From Paraphysomonas bandaiensis (lineage: Eukaryota; Chrysophyceae), in assembly GCA_965644295.1 (NCBI GenBank), contig CBFFRP010000449.1, forward strand, positions 1 through 60,380: 60,380 bases of DNA. Direction: 5' to 3'. The notes beneath the pieces are model-generated. The model searched no databases and was not told where the DNA came from. It worked only from the letters and a program-made list of their open reading frames with translations. A program made the translations under genes and the position numbers. Position 1 is the stretch's first letter. Each line of letters opens with the position of its first letter. Of this stretch, positions 21,854 through 35,700 are shown piece after piece.

Positions 21854-22720
21854 TCCCAATACATACATATATATACTATATACATCATCATGTATGTCTA
21901 TGCTTGTAGTATAGACACCATCATAAATGGAGTGATCTCAGCATCACCACAAGAGGGGGGATTACCTATGGTCATTATCAGGAACAATATCACTCGTGGC
22001 ATCCGATGATAAAACTGGATTTCATTATATTACACTATATAATAGAGAAACCACAATCATGAGCAAACTATCAAGAGCAGATCATCAAACACTCCAAGTT
22101 ATATTCCATCCTTCGACTGCTGTATAAGATCATAATGATGTCAGTGCAAGCGATGATCTATCTTCATAACCAGGACTTCATAACAACTTCAAGAATGTTT
22201 CAAGAAAGTGCTTTATCTAATGCTGTAAAGATGGTTAAGCGCAGTGGCATCCAGTTCTTTCAGGGTTTGAGTTACATTGTGCTTATCAGGATATTGTGTG
22301 CTTCATATTATCATACTTACATAATTTAATCAGGTGCACTAGCAAAGGTTAAGCGCATTGTATATAAATGTGATGGTGATGCTAATTAAGGCAATAAGAA
22401 GCCTTTCGTGCGACTATAACTGTTTACATTCATCATCACACTTATGTACGAATTTCAACACCTCCCAGTTGCTATTTCCTCAGTATCCTTCTGTGGTAAG
22501 AGTACATTTGTTGTCGCTACTATATATATGAATTTGGGGGTTTATTGTTTGAGTTATCTATAGTGTAATTGCAATATTCGCAAAGCATACACAGCCAGTA
22601 TACATAAAATTCATTTTTTTTAATGCTAATTAGGAAACACGTATTTCTTATTACAGCAAGAAAGCTACTAATAGCTATGCAATCTAATATTAAGTTTTCA
22701 ACATCATGAGGATACGCTAC

Positions 22721-22840
22721 AATTTAACCTAGGAATAAGGAGTATCGTCCCTTGTCTAAATTTTAAAACTCGGGCTTTTCACCTTCTTTTCAAATTTTGA
22801 GCGCGGGACGATATAGCCTCCTTATTGCCCGTGGTTAAAT
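22721..22840. repeat. Imperfect inverted repeat (MITE- or hairpin-like)
   Basis: The left arm ATTTAACCTAGGAATAAGGAG-TATCGTCCC (22722-22751) is matched in inverse orientation by GGGACGATATAGCCTCCTTATTGCCCGTGGTTAAAT (22805-22840), with a few mismatches and a short insertion. The loop is about 53 bp. The right arm lies about 20 bp from dispersed-repeat copy B. No coding capacity. Confidence 0.7.
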
Positions 22841-22856
22841 ATAGCTATATCACTAC

Positions 22857-23276
22857 CCGCTCCCTAAACAAAGTCGGACCTACACTTTTTCGTGGTGTTC
22901 TGGGGGATAAGTACCGGGGATATTTCTCCGGGAAACAACACGAGCCCCATATATAGTCAGCAGATATTGTTCTGCCCACTCATAGTCAAATGCTTGTGTA
23001 GACGCCTATCGGCCTTGACGAATAAACAGGTTTCCGGCAATCGGCCCAACTCAAGGGCAGCATCTGAGGTATTGGGCTGCCTGCTGAAGTCAAGTATCCG
23101 GGCTGCTCACCTTAAGGTCAGCGAGAGAAAGTGTTTGCACCTTGGTGACGCACATGCAGCTTTCGTAGCGTTAAATAGTAGGATATCAAAGTTAAGCACT
23201 AGTTAGTTGAATTGTTTTGCTACATTAGTTCTGACTCTAACACGCCTATTGCTAATAGTCAGACATTCGCTACTAG
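22857..23276 (-). mobile_element. Dispersed repeat, copy B
   Basis: In reverse orientation this contains the same ordered blocks as copies A, C and D: GCAATAGGCGTG, CTAACTAGTGCTTAACT, ATCCTACTATTTAACGCTACG, CACCAAGGTGC, TTGACTTCAGCAGGCAGC, GTTTATTCGTCAAGGCC, ATGAGTGGGCAGAACAATAT and GTCCGACTTTGTTTAGGGAG. I do not see a clear target-site duplication. Confidence 0.85.
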
Positions 23277-23737
23277 ATTATATATTATATTCCTCTTTAA
23301 GAAATTGACCGCACTTAAAGTGGGATGTATAGCAGTTGTGTCATCCTAATATTTCGTACACGGTTTTATAGTGCACCAAACTATTCCGACTACTAAAGCT
23401 CTATGACGACCGTCCATATGCACGAGCTCACGGCGCACAAAGGACTCGTAGTCCTCTAACCTCTAATTCGCTTCGTGAATGACTTGGTATTCGTATGAAC
23501 AATTGTACTCCTCACAACTATATTATACCAAATGTTTTTGATATTTTCATATATCTACACAGAACGCTAAAGAAGATCCAACAGCAATATAACAATGTTG
23601 ATTCTCTAGTAATTCATGTACTTTAAACAACTATATGTTCCAGTCAATCGTGTATAACCTATTAATTATAATACTGTAAATACAATATAGGAAAAAATAT
23701 TGGTATTCACATTAATTCGCTAACTATTTGAAGGATT

Positions 23738-26700
23738 TTATTTCGATTCTGTTGGTGATGCAGTGCTAGAGGTTTCATATATGGAAACATCACTTTCTAC
23801 ATCGAAGTAAGTCATCGCAGAGATAGTATTCCAGATATCAACCCCACCACTGTCGCTGCTGACATCACTGCCACTGAGTTCCCACTTACTCTCGTTATCG
23901 CTTGCGCCGGATATATCATAACGAACCTCACATTCGTCGCTATAACTACTATAGTCTTCGCTGTCACTATTGCTCGTTGAGGCACTACTCAAATCAGTCC
24001 ACAAATCATCGCTACTTTGCTGGCCAATAGATTCAGATACACACTGCCTCCGACAGGACTGGGTCGGAATTGACATCTCTTCGATGGCAACATCGGACAC
24101 TTCAGGAGAAACTTGTCGACAAGTGGTTTGCACAATAGGCCGGCTACAAATCACTCCAAGTGGCATAGATTCGCTTTTTTTAACTGCAAAAGTAATATTA
24201 TCTTTCCTCCTCTCTCGTATAACTTTTGATGTCTTTGAATGCCTCATTTCATTCCCGGGAGGTAACGTATCACGAACTATTATCGGTTCGATACTGCTAC
24301 TTTTTCGAATTCCTATGGACTGCGACCTTTGCATAATCGATGATGCATTATTTAATCGACTTTTACTCTGTTCATGTGCTACCATATTGTGATGTTGAGC
24401 TATGTCATTCGACTTCGTATATATGGTGCCATTTTTGACGCCGGAAGATACACCCACTGCAACATTTTGGACGGGGGTGACAGCGCTTGGCTTCCTCACA
24501 TTGATAGACTTTTTCGGTACTGTTGTTTTTGAGAGTGGGGAGCGAACAGTTGGTGTGAGATGAATCCTAGGCAGGTCATCAACAATCGGACTTCGAAGCT
24601 GATTTTCTCGGTGTTCCATACTTTGTAGCATATGCTCAGTGAACCTTCGTCCCCTCTGCAGTTCATCTTTGCGAGAGAGGAGGCCATTGTCGGAGTTCAT
24701 ACTTCCATCATGTAATAGTGTGCTATCTGGGGTAACTACAGAGAGCTTGGATAATTGCCTTTCAATACTACTAGAGCCTCTGTTGTCAGTATATATCTCT
24801 TCCATCCGTCTTACCCGCTTATCATTGGTACCAGATTTCACCATAAAATGTATGATAATAACAAATGCAGCAAGAGGAATAAATGGAAGGAGTGGGTTTA
24901 CGCGAAAGAGTTGAATAAACAAGACAACAACGTATCCCAAACCTGATGTTAAAACTAGCTGCACGATAATATCCTGTGTGAGAGGTGGAATATTCATTAA
25001 TCCGGTTAAAAAAAATACAGCTACTTTGCTCATTGCTTGACCGAAGAACTGAAAACGTCGATTGTAGGACTCATTGACTTGCTTCTTGCTCTGTTTGAAA
25101 CTTCTCTTTGGCCATGGGGTAGAAAATTTGGAAATAACCCTGCTCTCAGGAATATCTGGAAATAAATAGGCAAGGCGGTAGGAAACGAATAAATATTTTG
25201 CGGCATTAAATTGAACAGCAGATTTTCCGGCAATAGCTTCATTCAGACTCATGTGCTTTTCGTGCTGTGCTGTTACTTGATTTTTATAACTCATGATATC
25301 AGCAAGTAACTTTCTCTTCACTTTTTGAACATCAGTGGAAATATACAGTGGAATAAGTAAGTGGGTCACGAAGACGACAGCTGAGCTGGCAAGTACGATT
25401 TCAAAAATTAACCAAATCACAAACGACCGAAACCACTGTAAACAATGTTAAACAGTATGATATAACCACTACAACACTTACCGCCACCTGTCTCTCACCA
25501 GACTGCATCATTGCAAATAAATACACATAAAATAGTAGAGCGGCATTCAGGATAATTACAAAAACCCAAGCCATGAATTTCACACCCCAGTTTATACTCG
25601 TTGTATTCTCTTCATCTCTTCTGTGTTTGTCCTCCAGTATTTGTCCATTGACTCCAACTAATAAATCTTTCACAAACAAATACAGAAGTTTTCTACTGAT
25701 ATGTTCTTTCTCAGATTCGAATTCTGTACGCCCGCTCGAGCTGAGCACAGAAGTAAACCTGGCATGCTCTTCAGCTACAACTTTTCGAATGGTTCGTAGT
25801 TCGTAAAAAAGCCTGCTATCTGATGACTGAGAAGAACAACCATTCCATACTGCCAACAACATATCACGAAAATATGATGTAAAATATTCATCCTCGTCCT
25901 TGTTAACAGTAAGTCCCCACCCATCTATGTCACGTCAGAAAAAATACATAACACGCAGTATAATAACGTACCATCAAAATCTCTACGTTGTTCTGGGGTT
26001 AATTGCTCCCTAAAGTTACATACTTCAGTTATCAAGTTGTAAAAATCTTCTTGGAGTGAGTTTCCACACACTTCACTTAGATTGACTTTCGCAGCACGGT
26101 CAGTCTGTTTCGATTCATCGGCTCGAGCCCATGCCTCATATTCCCAGTTGGCTTTTCGTGAGTACGTGTTTTTGGCCAAAATATTAGATATCACATACTG
26201 CACGGTCAGAGCAAATGGCGTACTAACTACTGCAGAGATAATGGCAACGATAACGACACGCTTTGTGCTATCTTTTATTTCCCTAAAATGGCACGAGCCC
26301 ACATCGTCATTGTCATTCCAGTAGCACATCGTTTCGTCATTACTTAGGCTAGATTTTTCGCTCAAACAATTTCTCTCATTGCTGTAGCTCTCACAAGAGC
26401 CATCATCTGGGTCAGCAATGTTATACGTCAAAGCTTCGATAAATAGCATAATAATAACGTTTGAGCAGAGAGAGAGAACTCGTAAAGCGCGAGGAAACGT
26501 TGCCGAATAGTAGAACACTATCCCCAGCCAGCGGTGATAGGTTTTTAATTCACACACAAACTTGTTCCACACGGTATTCGACCGTAGAACAGAAGGGAGG
26601 CTCTCCTCAATACGCTCAAACTCATGCTGCACTCGCATTTTGCTTTGTGTCGACTTACTGCGCACAAGTCGGGATGGGGAGCTGAAATGTAAGCGTTGTT

Positions 26701-29700
26701 TCAGTTTATTCTGAAGGGGCTTAACATTTTCCACAACGGCTTCAATTTTGTCCCTTTTCAGTTGACGCTTGTCAGCGCCATCAGCAGCCACTGTCATCAA
26801 TACGAACACCACCCCTATAAACATGCACGTCAATAGAACTTGCCAACTATCTCCAACTTTTTCTGCATCCAGATCGCCCGTGGATTTCCATGTCGTTATA
26901 AAATCTGATACCACTGTATCACTAACTGCCACAAACTCAACAGATATCCGTTCATCATTATTACCATAGTCATCATTTGATGCAAGCTGGCTGGAACGCT
27001 TCGCAGCAGTTAGATCACGAGGCAAGGTACAAGTACAAGTCGTGTTTTCAGTATTGTATGATATCAGCTGGCACGAACTCGAGGTCGACCCAATGGCATT
27101 ACAAGATGCAGATGGCTCAAACGACGGACAGGTAACCATAAATTCACCAGAACCAGATCCATTACACGCAATTACTACAGGACTACTCCCTAAACATTGT
27201 ACCTCGTGTATCTCCTCCACACCAGCAATACAGTGCACAAAACTCGTTGTCAAGTTTTCTTGTGACATTGTCCTCCAATTGAAAGTGATTTCATTATGCA
27301 GAACCACCGTCAATTCACAAGATTTGTTTGACAAATTGTCACACGGCAATTTCTCAAAGGATACCCCAAGAGGTAAAGACAGATACGAAGAGTTCAAATT
27401 TCTGGTGTCAAGTACCTCAAATACTGTAAGTTGAAGCGGAAGTATAGCACTTGGAATATAAAGATAAGGAGTAGCTTTTCCACTGAGATGTTCTAGAGTA
27501 GTTTTGGGGGTAGACAATTGAGCATTGTCACTTCTTGCAATTGTATATGACGACATTCGAAAAAAACTCGCAACGACATCAACTGCATTCTGACCATCCA
27601 CCATATCATTCATTACAAACTCACTGTACGTCTCCATCAGAGATATATACTCCTTGTCTTTTTTCAGTTCTGATGCTGAAAGCGCAAAGTCAATCACAGC
27701 ATCAATCCCCGTCAATTCTTCCACAGTCATACCCATATCTCTAGCTCTTTCGACAATATCTTCAGCAAGGACGGCCATCAATAATTTGGTTTTATCTGAC
27801 AAGTCATCCGGGTCACTGGCAAGGGAAGCCAGACCAACAACCCACGATTTCAGAGTATTGGGATCTGTATTCTCCAGGGTAGACAAGTTCCGTATACCTT
27901 CTGCAATCATATACCGCAAATCTAACAATACGCTGTGATCTTCTTCCTCGTAGGAGCACGAATACCCGGCGTATCCTCCAAAGCACACACACCGCGCCGT
28001 ACAATGGTAATCCAGTAAACCGCATTGTGGCAGTGAGATACTGGAGTTAAGTAAATGCATATACATGCAATGACCATGACCAGAACATGCGTTTGGACAT
28101 GTTCGTTGGATGTAACCACACATACCATCGAGCTTGCATTCCATAAAGAAATCACCTTCACAATCTAAATCAGAAGAGCATGAAGTGCCAACTGTAGATG
28201 ACGTCAATTTTCGTCGTGCCGTATCAGCATGTAGACATGGAGTGTTCGCATGTCCGGGGTTGCCGACGTAGCCGTCAAAGCAATTGCCGCATGTGAACAA
28301 AACAGTAGAGCAGTTCTCGCGATTGAGAAGCATACAATTCGGAGCTCGTGAACAATCTGTTATGCTAAGTATACTTGAGGTGGTGGCCAGTACATTCTTG
28401 AGCTCGTCCGCGTGTCCTTCCGAACCCAGTACACCGGCCAACAAAAACCCACCCAGATGATCTAACGACATCTCGACTTCATTCACCTCAACATCTTTTG
28501 ATGCATCCGAAAAAGCGTCTAGTTTATCGTATACATTTACTCGGCACCGTATTAAGTTGGAGTGTGATTTAGGGCCAGCCGGTAGCACAGTGGAGGTATA
28601 GGCGATAGTTTGCCTTGACCTCAGCACAACACTAGTCCCTCCGAGGGACTCATAGCCGAACTCATACGTGATTGGTATATCTGAAAAGTAATCATATAAA
28701 AAGCAAAGGTACTTATATACGAGCATTACCTGTATCATCCCACTGGAAAGCAGAGAAGTAGAATGTTGTATTCAACATAATACCAGTGGTCGGTGTTATC
28801 TCAAATTGCCCAACAATGGGAGGTGAATTTGTAGAGACTTCAATTGAGCTGCTTTCTGAAAACCCATTTTCTAGCGAACAGAATAATGTGAAAACAAAAG
28901 ACGACCGTTCCGGAAGTGTATTAGGTACAAGTACAAGGCTCACTGTAACACTTTGGATACTGTCGTCCTCTGAACTGGATGTCAAATATGGAATATCTTT
29001 CGATATTGGAGAAAGTGAAGAATCCACAAGAGAAATTGATGGATCATTAATTGACCACAAAATATTTCCACTTGATTTAACATCTATGTTGGCTAGAAGT
29101 CTAAGTTTGTTTGACGGATTTATTCGTGTTCCACCACGGGAAGACAATGAAATGACTGGTGAAAGAGAGTTAAGCACAGTTAATACTACCACAACCTCAG
29201 ATGTTCTTGAGTCCAAGGGGTTTTTTGATGATGCAATTATTCTGAAATGGAATACATCCCTAACAGATACTTCGGTAGACGAGGACGCATCGACTGACAC
29301 CCGAATAGCATCAGGTGAAATGTGCTCCATCAATAGTCCACATACACTACTGTAGGATGGTAATATTCTATTGCACTCGAAATTAAACTTCAGGTCAGCA
29401 TTCGAGCCAAATGCGCTTTCAATATCTTCGTCATAGCTTGACGATAAATCGATGACAGCAGAACCGTCAATTCTCATCCCTAAATCATATCCACCTGATA
29501 CGACACACACTATACTACCAGTCACCACAAACAGCTGCATAGTAGCAGTTGAAGACTTAAGTGATTCGAGGTGTCTTACAGTTAAAGTGACACTGTACAA
29601 CTCACCCACCACCAGGCTGTATGCAGGCAACTTGAATTCCCGAGGATTAACAGAAACAGATTTCAGCGCTTGAACACTTCCTCTTAAATAAACTTTCCAG

Positions 29701-32700
29701 TCGAAATGTAAGTTCCTGGTGCTCTTTTTACCATCACACTCAAATGTATAGCTGCTCCCGAATACTGTGTAGCTCCTGTTCCTATAAAAAAACACCTTGC
29801 TATCAATACAGTTGAATCATTGCAATGATATGTACCTATGAACAAAAAGAGGGGACTGAGAGTTGATAAAAACAACAGGAACGCTCTTCGAAGAGGACAC
29901 AACAAATGGATGTGCCCCTCTGCCGCACGCATGTAGAAAGTTGCACAAAATAACAATAACATTGTACGCATTTTTTTCATAAAGGTATATTTGAGGTATA
30001 ATTATAGGAGTGGTCACAGAGGTAACAGTGGAGTTAAGGTAAGCTTGAAGTTCTGAAACGTTTAACTGGCTACTTTCAACTGTAATTGAAAAAGAAGACC
30101 AAGGCCGTCCACCAGTCCCGGTGGAGCTAGTTAAGTCGAGAGTAAGTGGGTCACATGGACCAATAACAGCAGGGGATGATATTGACACTCTTGGAAGATC
30201 AACAATCTCTGGAGCGGCAACAGAGACACTTTGCAATGAGTTATACTTCCAGCTGCTACATGTTGGATCAACAGAGGATGTACACTTCGACTTAAGCATG
30301 CCAGCATTCAAGGTAAGTGTTGCCCCAACAGTGATACCGCTGTTGCCTGTTGAAAACATATCCACAGTTGCTTCATTTACCCAGGTACAAGTCACCGACG
30401 AATCAATGCCAGTAAAATCAAAGAGCTCATTACATTTGAAAGTGACTGAACTATGTGCCTTGTTAGTTTTGTCATTGAATAACACTGTTACTTTGCTTCC
30501 ATCACTTGAAAAAACAGCAGACTTCAATACCGGTGGATCTGGCTCCACTTCAGTACTTCTTACTCGAAATATTTTAGCGTTACGATGTACAACCTCGTAG
30601 TCATGCCTCGACGGCCCCAACAGAGTAATATTCAAAACGTAATCACCACCTACGTGGCGCACATATGTTAACGAGACACTTTTTCGCGGTGATGCACTTG
30701 AAAATAGGTATTCAGTCGGTAAAAATGGATATATGACAGTGCCAGTAGCTTCATGGAAAGCAGATACGCTAATACGTAAATATTCACTGGGTAAAATATC
30801 CACTGATAATGTAACCGCCGCAGAAGAATCATCATTGTCTGAAAAAGTCATTTGATTTAATTTCACAGCAATGCTTCGGCAGCAAAGGGTATCAACAGTT
30901 GTCTTCGTGTTTTGCATTAGCGTAGCATCCATGGGGACTTCTGTCGGAGAATATGTAGCACAATAAACATCATACGTAGAGGCAGGTATTAGACCTGTGA
31001 TCTTGTATATCGCAGAAGTTGTCGCAACATCCTTTAGGGAGTTACCGATTAAGAGAATGGCAGTAGCCGTAGGAACGTAAGCAGTAGAGGAATAATAGGC
31101 AGCACAAACCAGAGACCCAGTCCCACTCAATTCCACATATAATGTAATCGTAGTACTAGATGAAAAACCAGATACCGATTTTATAACTGGTGCCGGAGAC
31201 AGTTCATCGAAGTCTACGACCAGCATGGTCAATTTTCCAATAGGACTCGCGGAGAAATGATTACATGATACTTCATGAATAAACTCCCTCTCCTTACTTG
31301 CCATGCCACAATATCCAGAACAGTTAACACACAAGACAGCTTCTAAATTCCCATCGCATTTCAATACACTCCACTCGCTATTACCACAAACATGAGTAGC
31401 TTCATAAGAGCTCGCCGACGCACTAGCAGCCTTGATTTCATTCACAACATTACTCACAATCAACTCATCACCACATTCTGCTTGTGCTGAAGTGGATGGA
31501 AAATTTATATTGCTGATGCTTATCAGAGCGATATATGACGGAGTATGAGTGATCAGTGCTGCAGGTATATGATCGTAAACAAATACTCGCCACTCCGTGC
31601 ATGTACCATACACTTGCTCATTTCGAAGTGACAGATCCGTATACAACAGGCGTTTCACAGTCGCCAAGGAAGATTCGTAGTACTCTAAATACTCATTCCA
31701 CTGAGTCAAAAAAGACAACGATGGTGCCAGCGAAGGTGTACCAGTCGGTGGCACAGAATAAGTTGGAGATAGAGTCGGGGAAAACGTTAATGTCGGGTAT
31801 AACGTTATGGTTGGTTCTTCAGCCGGCGTATCTGTTGGACGGAAAACAGGAAAACCACTAGGACTCAGTGAAGGATATGCGTGAGGAAAGCCTGTTGGTA
31901 GAGCACTTGGTATAGCAGATGGCGTCGAGGATGGGATCTCACTCGGGAAGTGACTGGGAACACCAGAAGGCAATGAAGTCGGGGTCGACAAAGGTATCGA
32001 TGTAGGAGCACAACTTGGTTTCCCTGATGGCTGCATTGTAGGAATGCTACTCGGCAAACAGGTCGGTTCTCCAGATGGTAGACTTGTTGGGGAACTACTA
32101 GGTGATGTAGGATTGCTACTTGGTACACTACTCGGCGTCCCGGTAGGCTGCATACTAGGAGAAGTTGGCATCAAAGTTGGTTGACCTGATGGTTCTCCAG
32201 ATGGTAAACTCGTCGGAGATGTCGGCTGAGAAGTAGGTATCGATGTAGGAACATAACTTGGTTTCCCTGATGGCTGCATGGTAGGAATACTGCTCGGAAA
32301 ACTGGTTGGTTGTCCAGATGGTTCACCGGATGGTAGACACGTTGGGGAACTACTCGGCGATGTAGGGTGGCCACTTGGTACACTACTCGGCGTCCCTGTT
32401 GGCTGCATACTAGGAGAAGTTGGTTTCAATGTTGGTTGACCTGATGGTTCTCCAGATGGTAAACCCGTCGGAGATGTCGGCTGAGAAGTAGGTATCGATG
32501 TAGGAACATAACTTGGTTTCCCTGATGGCTGCATTGTAGGAATGCTGCTCGGAAAACTGGTTGGTTGTCCTGATGGTTCACCGGACGGTAGACACGTTGG
32601 GGAACTACTCGGTGAAGTAGGGTAGCTGCTTGGTACACACGTTGGGGAACTACTCGGCGATGTAGGGTTGCTGCTTGGTACACCACTTGGCGTCCCTGTT

Positions 32701-35700
32701 GGCTGCATACTAGGAGAAGTTGGTAACAGTGTTGGTTGACCTGATGGTTCTCCAGATGGTAAACCCGTCGGAGATGTCGGCTGAGAAGTAGGTATCGATG
32801 TAGGAACATAACTTGGTTTCCCTGATGGCTGCATTGTAGGAATGCTGCTCGGAAAACTGGTTGGTTGTCCTGATGGTTCACCGGACGGTAGACACGTTGG
32901 GGAACTACTCGGTGAAGTAGGGTAGCTGCTTGGTACACACGTTGGGGAACTACTCGGCGATGTAGGGCTGCCACTTGGTATACCACTTGGCGTCCCTGTA
33001 GGCTGCATGCTAGGAGAAGTTGGTAACAGTGTTGGTTGACCTGATGGTTCTCCAGATGGTAAACTTGTCGGAGATGTCGGCTGAGAAGTAGGTATCGATG
33101 TAGGAACATAACTTGGTTTCCCTGATGGCTGCATTGTAGGAACGCTGCTCGGCAAACAGGTCGGTTCTGCAGATGGTTGTCCAGATGGTACACAGGATGG
33201 AGTTGAACTAGGCGTTGCAGATGGAGCTGCAGATGGTTTCCCACTCGGTAGACACGATGGAAGTCTGCTTGGTATACTTGTTGTGGGTACAGAAGTAGGC
33301 GTACAACTAGGTGAACTTGATGGAGTATGACTCGGTTCACCTGATGGTGAACTAGTAGGACATTTTGAAGGGTTGCATGTTGGTGTACTGGAGGGTAAAG
33401 AAGATGGCGAGCATGTTGGCATGGACGGTGCAGAAGTGGGTTGACTAGTAGGTGACGAAGACGGGATCGAAGAAGGCAATGTCGAAGGGGAAACAGTTGG
33501 TAGACTTGTGGGAGTAACACTTGGACAGCTGGTAGGTACGCCAGAAGGTGCAGTTGGCAAACTGGAAGGAATGCTTGTCGGTGATGTCGGTGAACCAGAC
33601 GGAAAACTTGTCGGTGATGTAGGTGAAGCAGAGGGAACACTTGTCGGTAAACCAGAAGGAACACGGGTTGGAGATGTCGGAAGGGAAGTAGGATTGCTAC
33701 TTGGTACACTACTCGGCGTCCCGGTAGGCTGCATACTAGGAGAAGTTGGCAACAATGTTGGTAAACCTGATGGTTCTCCAGATGGTAAACTCGTCGGAGA
33801 TGTCGGCCGAGAAGTAGGTATCGATGTAGGAACATAACTTGGTTTCCCTGATGGCTGCATAGTAGGAATACTACTCGGCAAAAACGTCGGTTCCAGAGAA
33901 GGTTTTCCAGATGGTATATAGGTAGGAATGCTGCTCGGTGAAGTAGGGTTGCAACTTGGTACACTACTTGGCGTCCCTGATGGCAGCATTGTAGGAATGC
34001 TACTCGGCATACAGGTAGGTTCACCAGAAGGTGCTCCTGATGGTAGACACGTTGGGGAACTACTCGGGGAAGTAGGGTAGCTGCTTGGAACACTACTCGG
34101 GGAAGTAGGGTTGCTGCTTGGTACACCACTTGGAGTCCCTGTTGGCTGCATACTAGGAGAAGTTGGTAACAATGTTGGTTGACCTGATGGTTCTCCAGAT
34201 GGCAAACCCGTCGGAGATGTCGGCTGAGAAGTAGGTATCGATGTAGGAATATAACTTGGTTTCCCTGATGGCTGCATTGTAGGAATGCTGCTCGGCAAAC
34301 AGGTCGGTTCTCCCGATGGTTCACCGGACGGTAGACACGTTGGGGAACTACTTGGGGAAGTAGGGTAGCTGCTTGGTACACACGTTGGGGAACTACTCGG
34401 CGATGTAGGGTTGCTGCTTGGTACACCACTCGGCGTCCCGGTAGGCTGCATACTAGGAGAAGTTGGCATCAATGTTGGTTGACCTGATGGTTCTCCAGAT
34501 GGTAAACTTGTCGGAGATGTCGGCTGAGAAGTAGGTATCGATGTAGGAACATAACTTGGTTTCCCTGATGGCTGCATTGTAGGAATGCTGCTCGGCAAAC
34601 AGGTCGGTTCTCCAGATGGTAGACTTGTTGGGGAACTACTCGGGGACGTAGGGCAGCTGCTTGGTACACCACTCGGCGTCCCTGTTGGCTGCATACTAGG
34701 AGAAGTTGGTAACAGTGTTGGTTGACCTGATGGTTCTCCAGATGGTAAACCCGTCGGAGATGTCGGCTGAGAAGTAGGTATCGATGTAGGAACATAACTT
34801 GGTTTCCCTGATGGCTGCATTGTAGGAATGCTGCTCGGCAAACAGGTCGGTTCTCCCGATGGTTCACCGGACGGTAGACACGTTGGTGAACTACTTGGGG
34901 AAGTAGGGTAGCTGCTTGGTACATACGTCGGGGAACTACTTGGCGATGTAGGGCAGCTGCTTGGTACACCACTTGGAGTCCCTGTTGGCTGCATACTAGG
35001 AGAAGTTGGCATCAAAGTTGGTTGACCTGATGGTTCTCCAGATGGTAAACTTGTCGGAGATGTCGGCTGAGAAGTAGGTATCGATGTAGGAATATAGCTT
35101 GGTTTCCCTGATGGCTGCATTGTAGGAATGCTGCTCGGCAAACAGGTCGGTTCTCCTGATGGTAGACTTGTTGGGGAACTACTTGGCGATGTAGGGCAGC
35201 TGCTTGGTACACCACTCGGCGTCCCGGTAGGCTGCATACTAGGAGAAGTTGGCATCAATGTTGGTTGACCTGATGGTTCTCCAGATGGTAAACTTGTCGG
35301 AGATGTCGGCTGAGAAGTAGGTATCGATGTAGGAACATAACTTGGTTTCCCTGATGGCTGCATTGTAGGAATGCTGCTCGGCAAACAGGTCGGTTCTCCA
35401 GATGGTAGACTTGTTGGGGAACTACTCGGGGACGTAGGGCAGCTGCTTGGTACACCACTCGGCGTCCCTGTTGGCTGCATACTAGGAGAAGTTGGTAACA
35501 GTGTTGGTTGACCTGATGGTTCTCCAGATGGTAAACCCGTCGGAGATGTCGGCTGAGAAGTAGGTATCGATGTAGGAACATAACTTGGTTTCCCTGATGG
35601 CTGCATTGTAGGAATGCTGCTCGGCAAACAGGTCGGTTCTCCCGATGGTTCACCGGACGGTAGACACGTTGGTGAACTACTTGGGGAAGTAGGGTAGCTG

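Larger units (their letters stand above)
20219..23737. other. Gene-poor, repeat-bearing stretch
   Basis: About 3.5 kb lies between USP and the 3' end of the giant gene. It contains a possible small acidic ORF (20969-21172), a possible orphan exon pair (about 21272-21495), a TGACTAGGT cluster (21735-21853), an inverted repeat (22721-22840) and dispersed-repeat copy B (22857-23276). The remainder is AT-rich and nothing else is supported. Confidence 0.55.

Noticed and set aside
23970-24392. ORFs opposite the giant gene, such as 23970-24392 and 28786-29355 on the plus strand
   Set aside because: They are antisense shadows of confirmed exons with no recognisable domain.
32426-34429. Long second open frame (667 codons) and other long frames overlapping the PT-repeat exon on the same strand
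   Set aside because: The coding minisatellite has few stop codons in any frame, so alternative frames stay open by repetition. Only the main frame links to the NHL, LRR and REJ domains.
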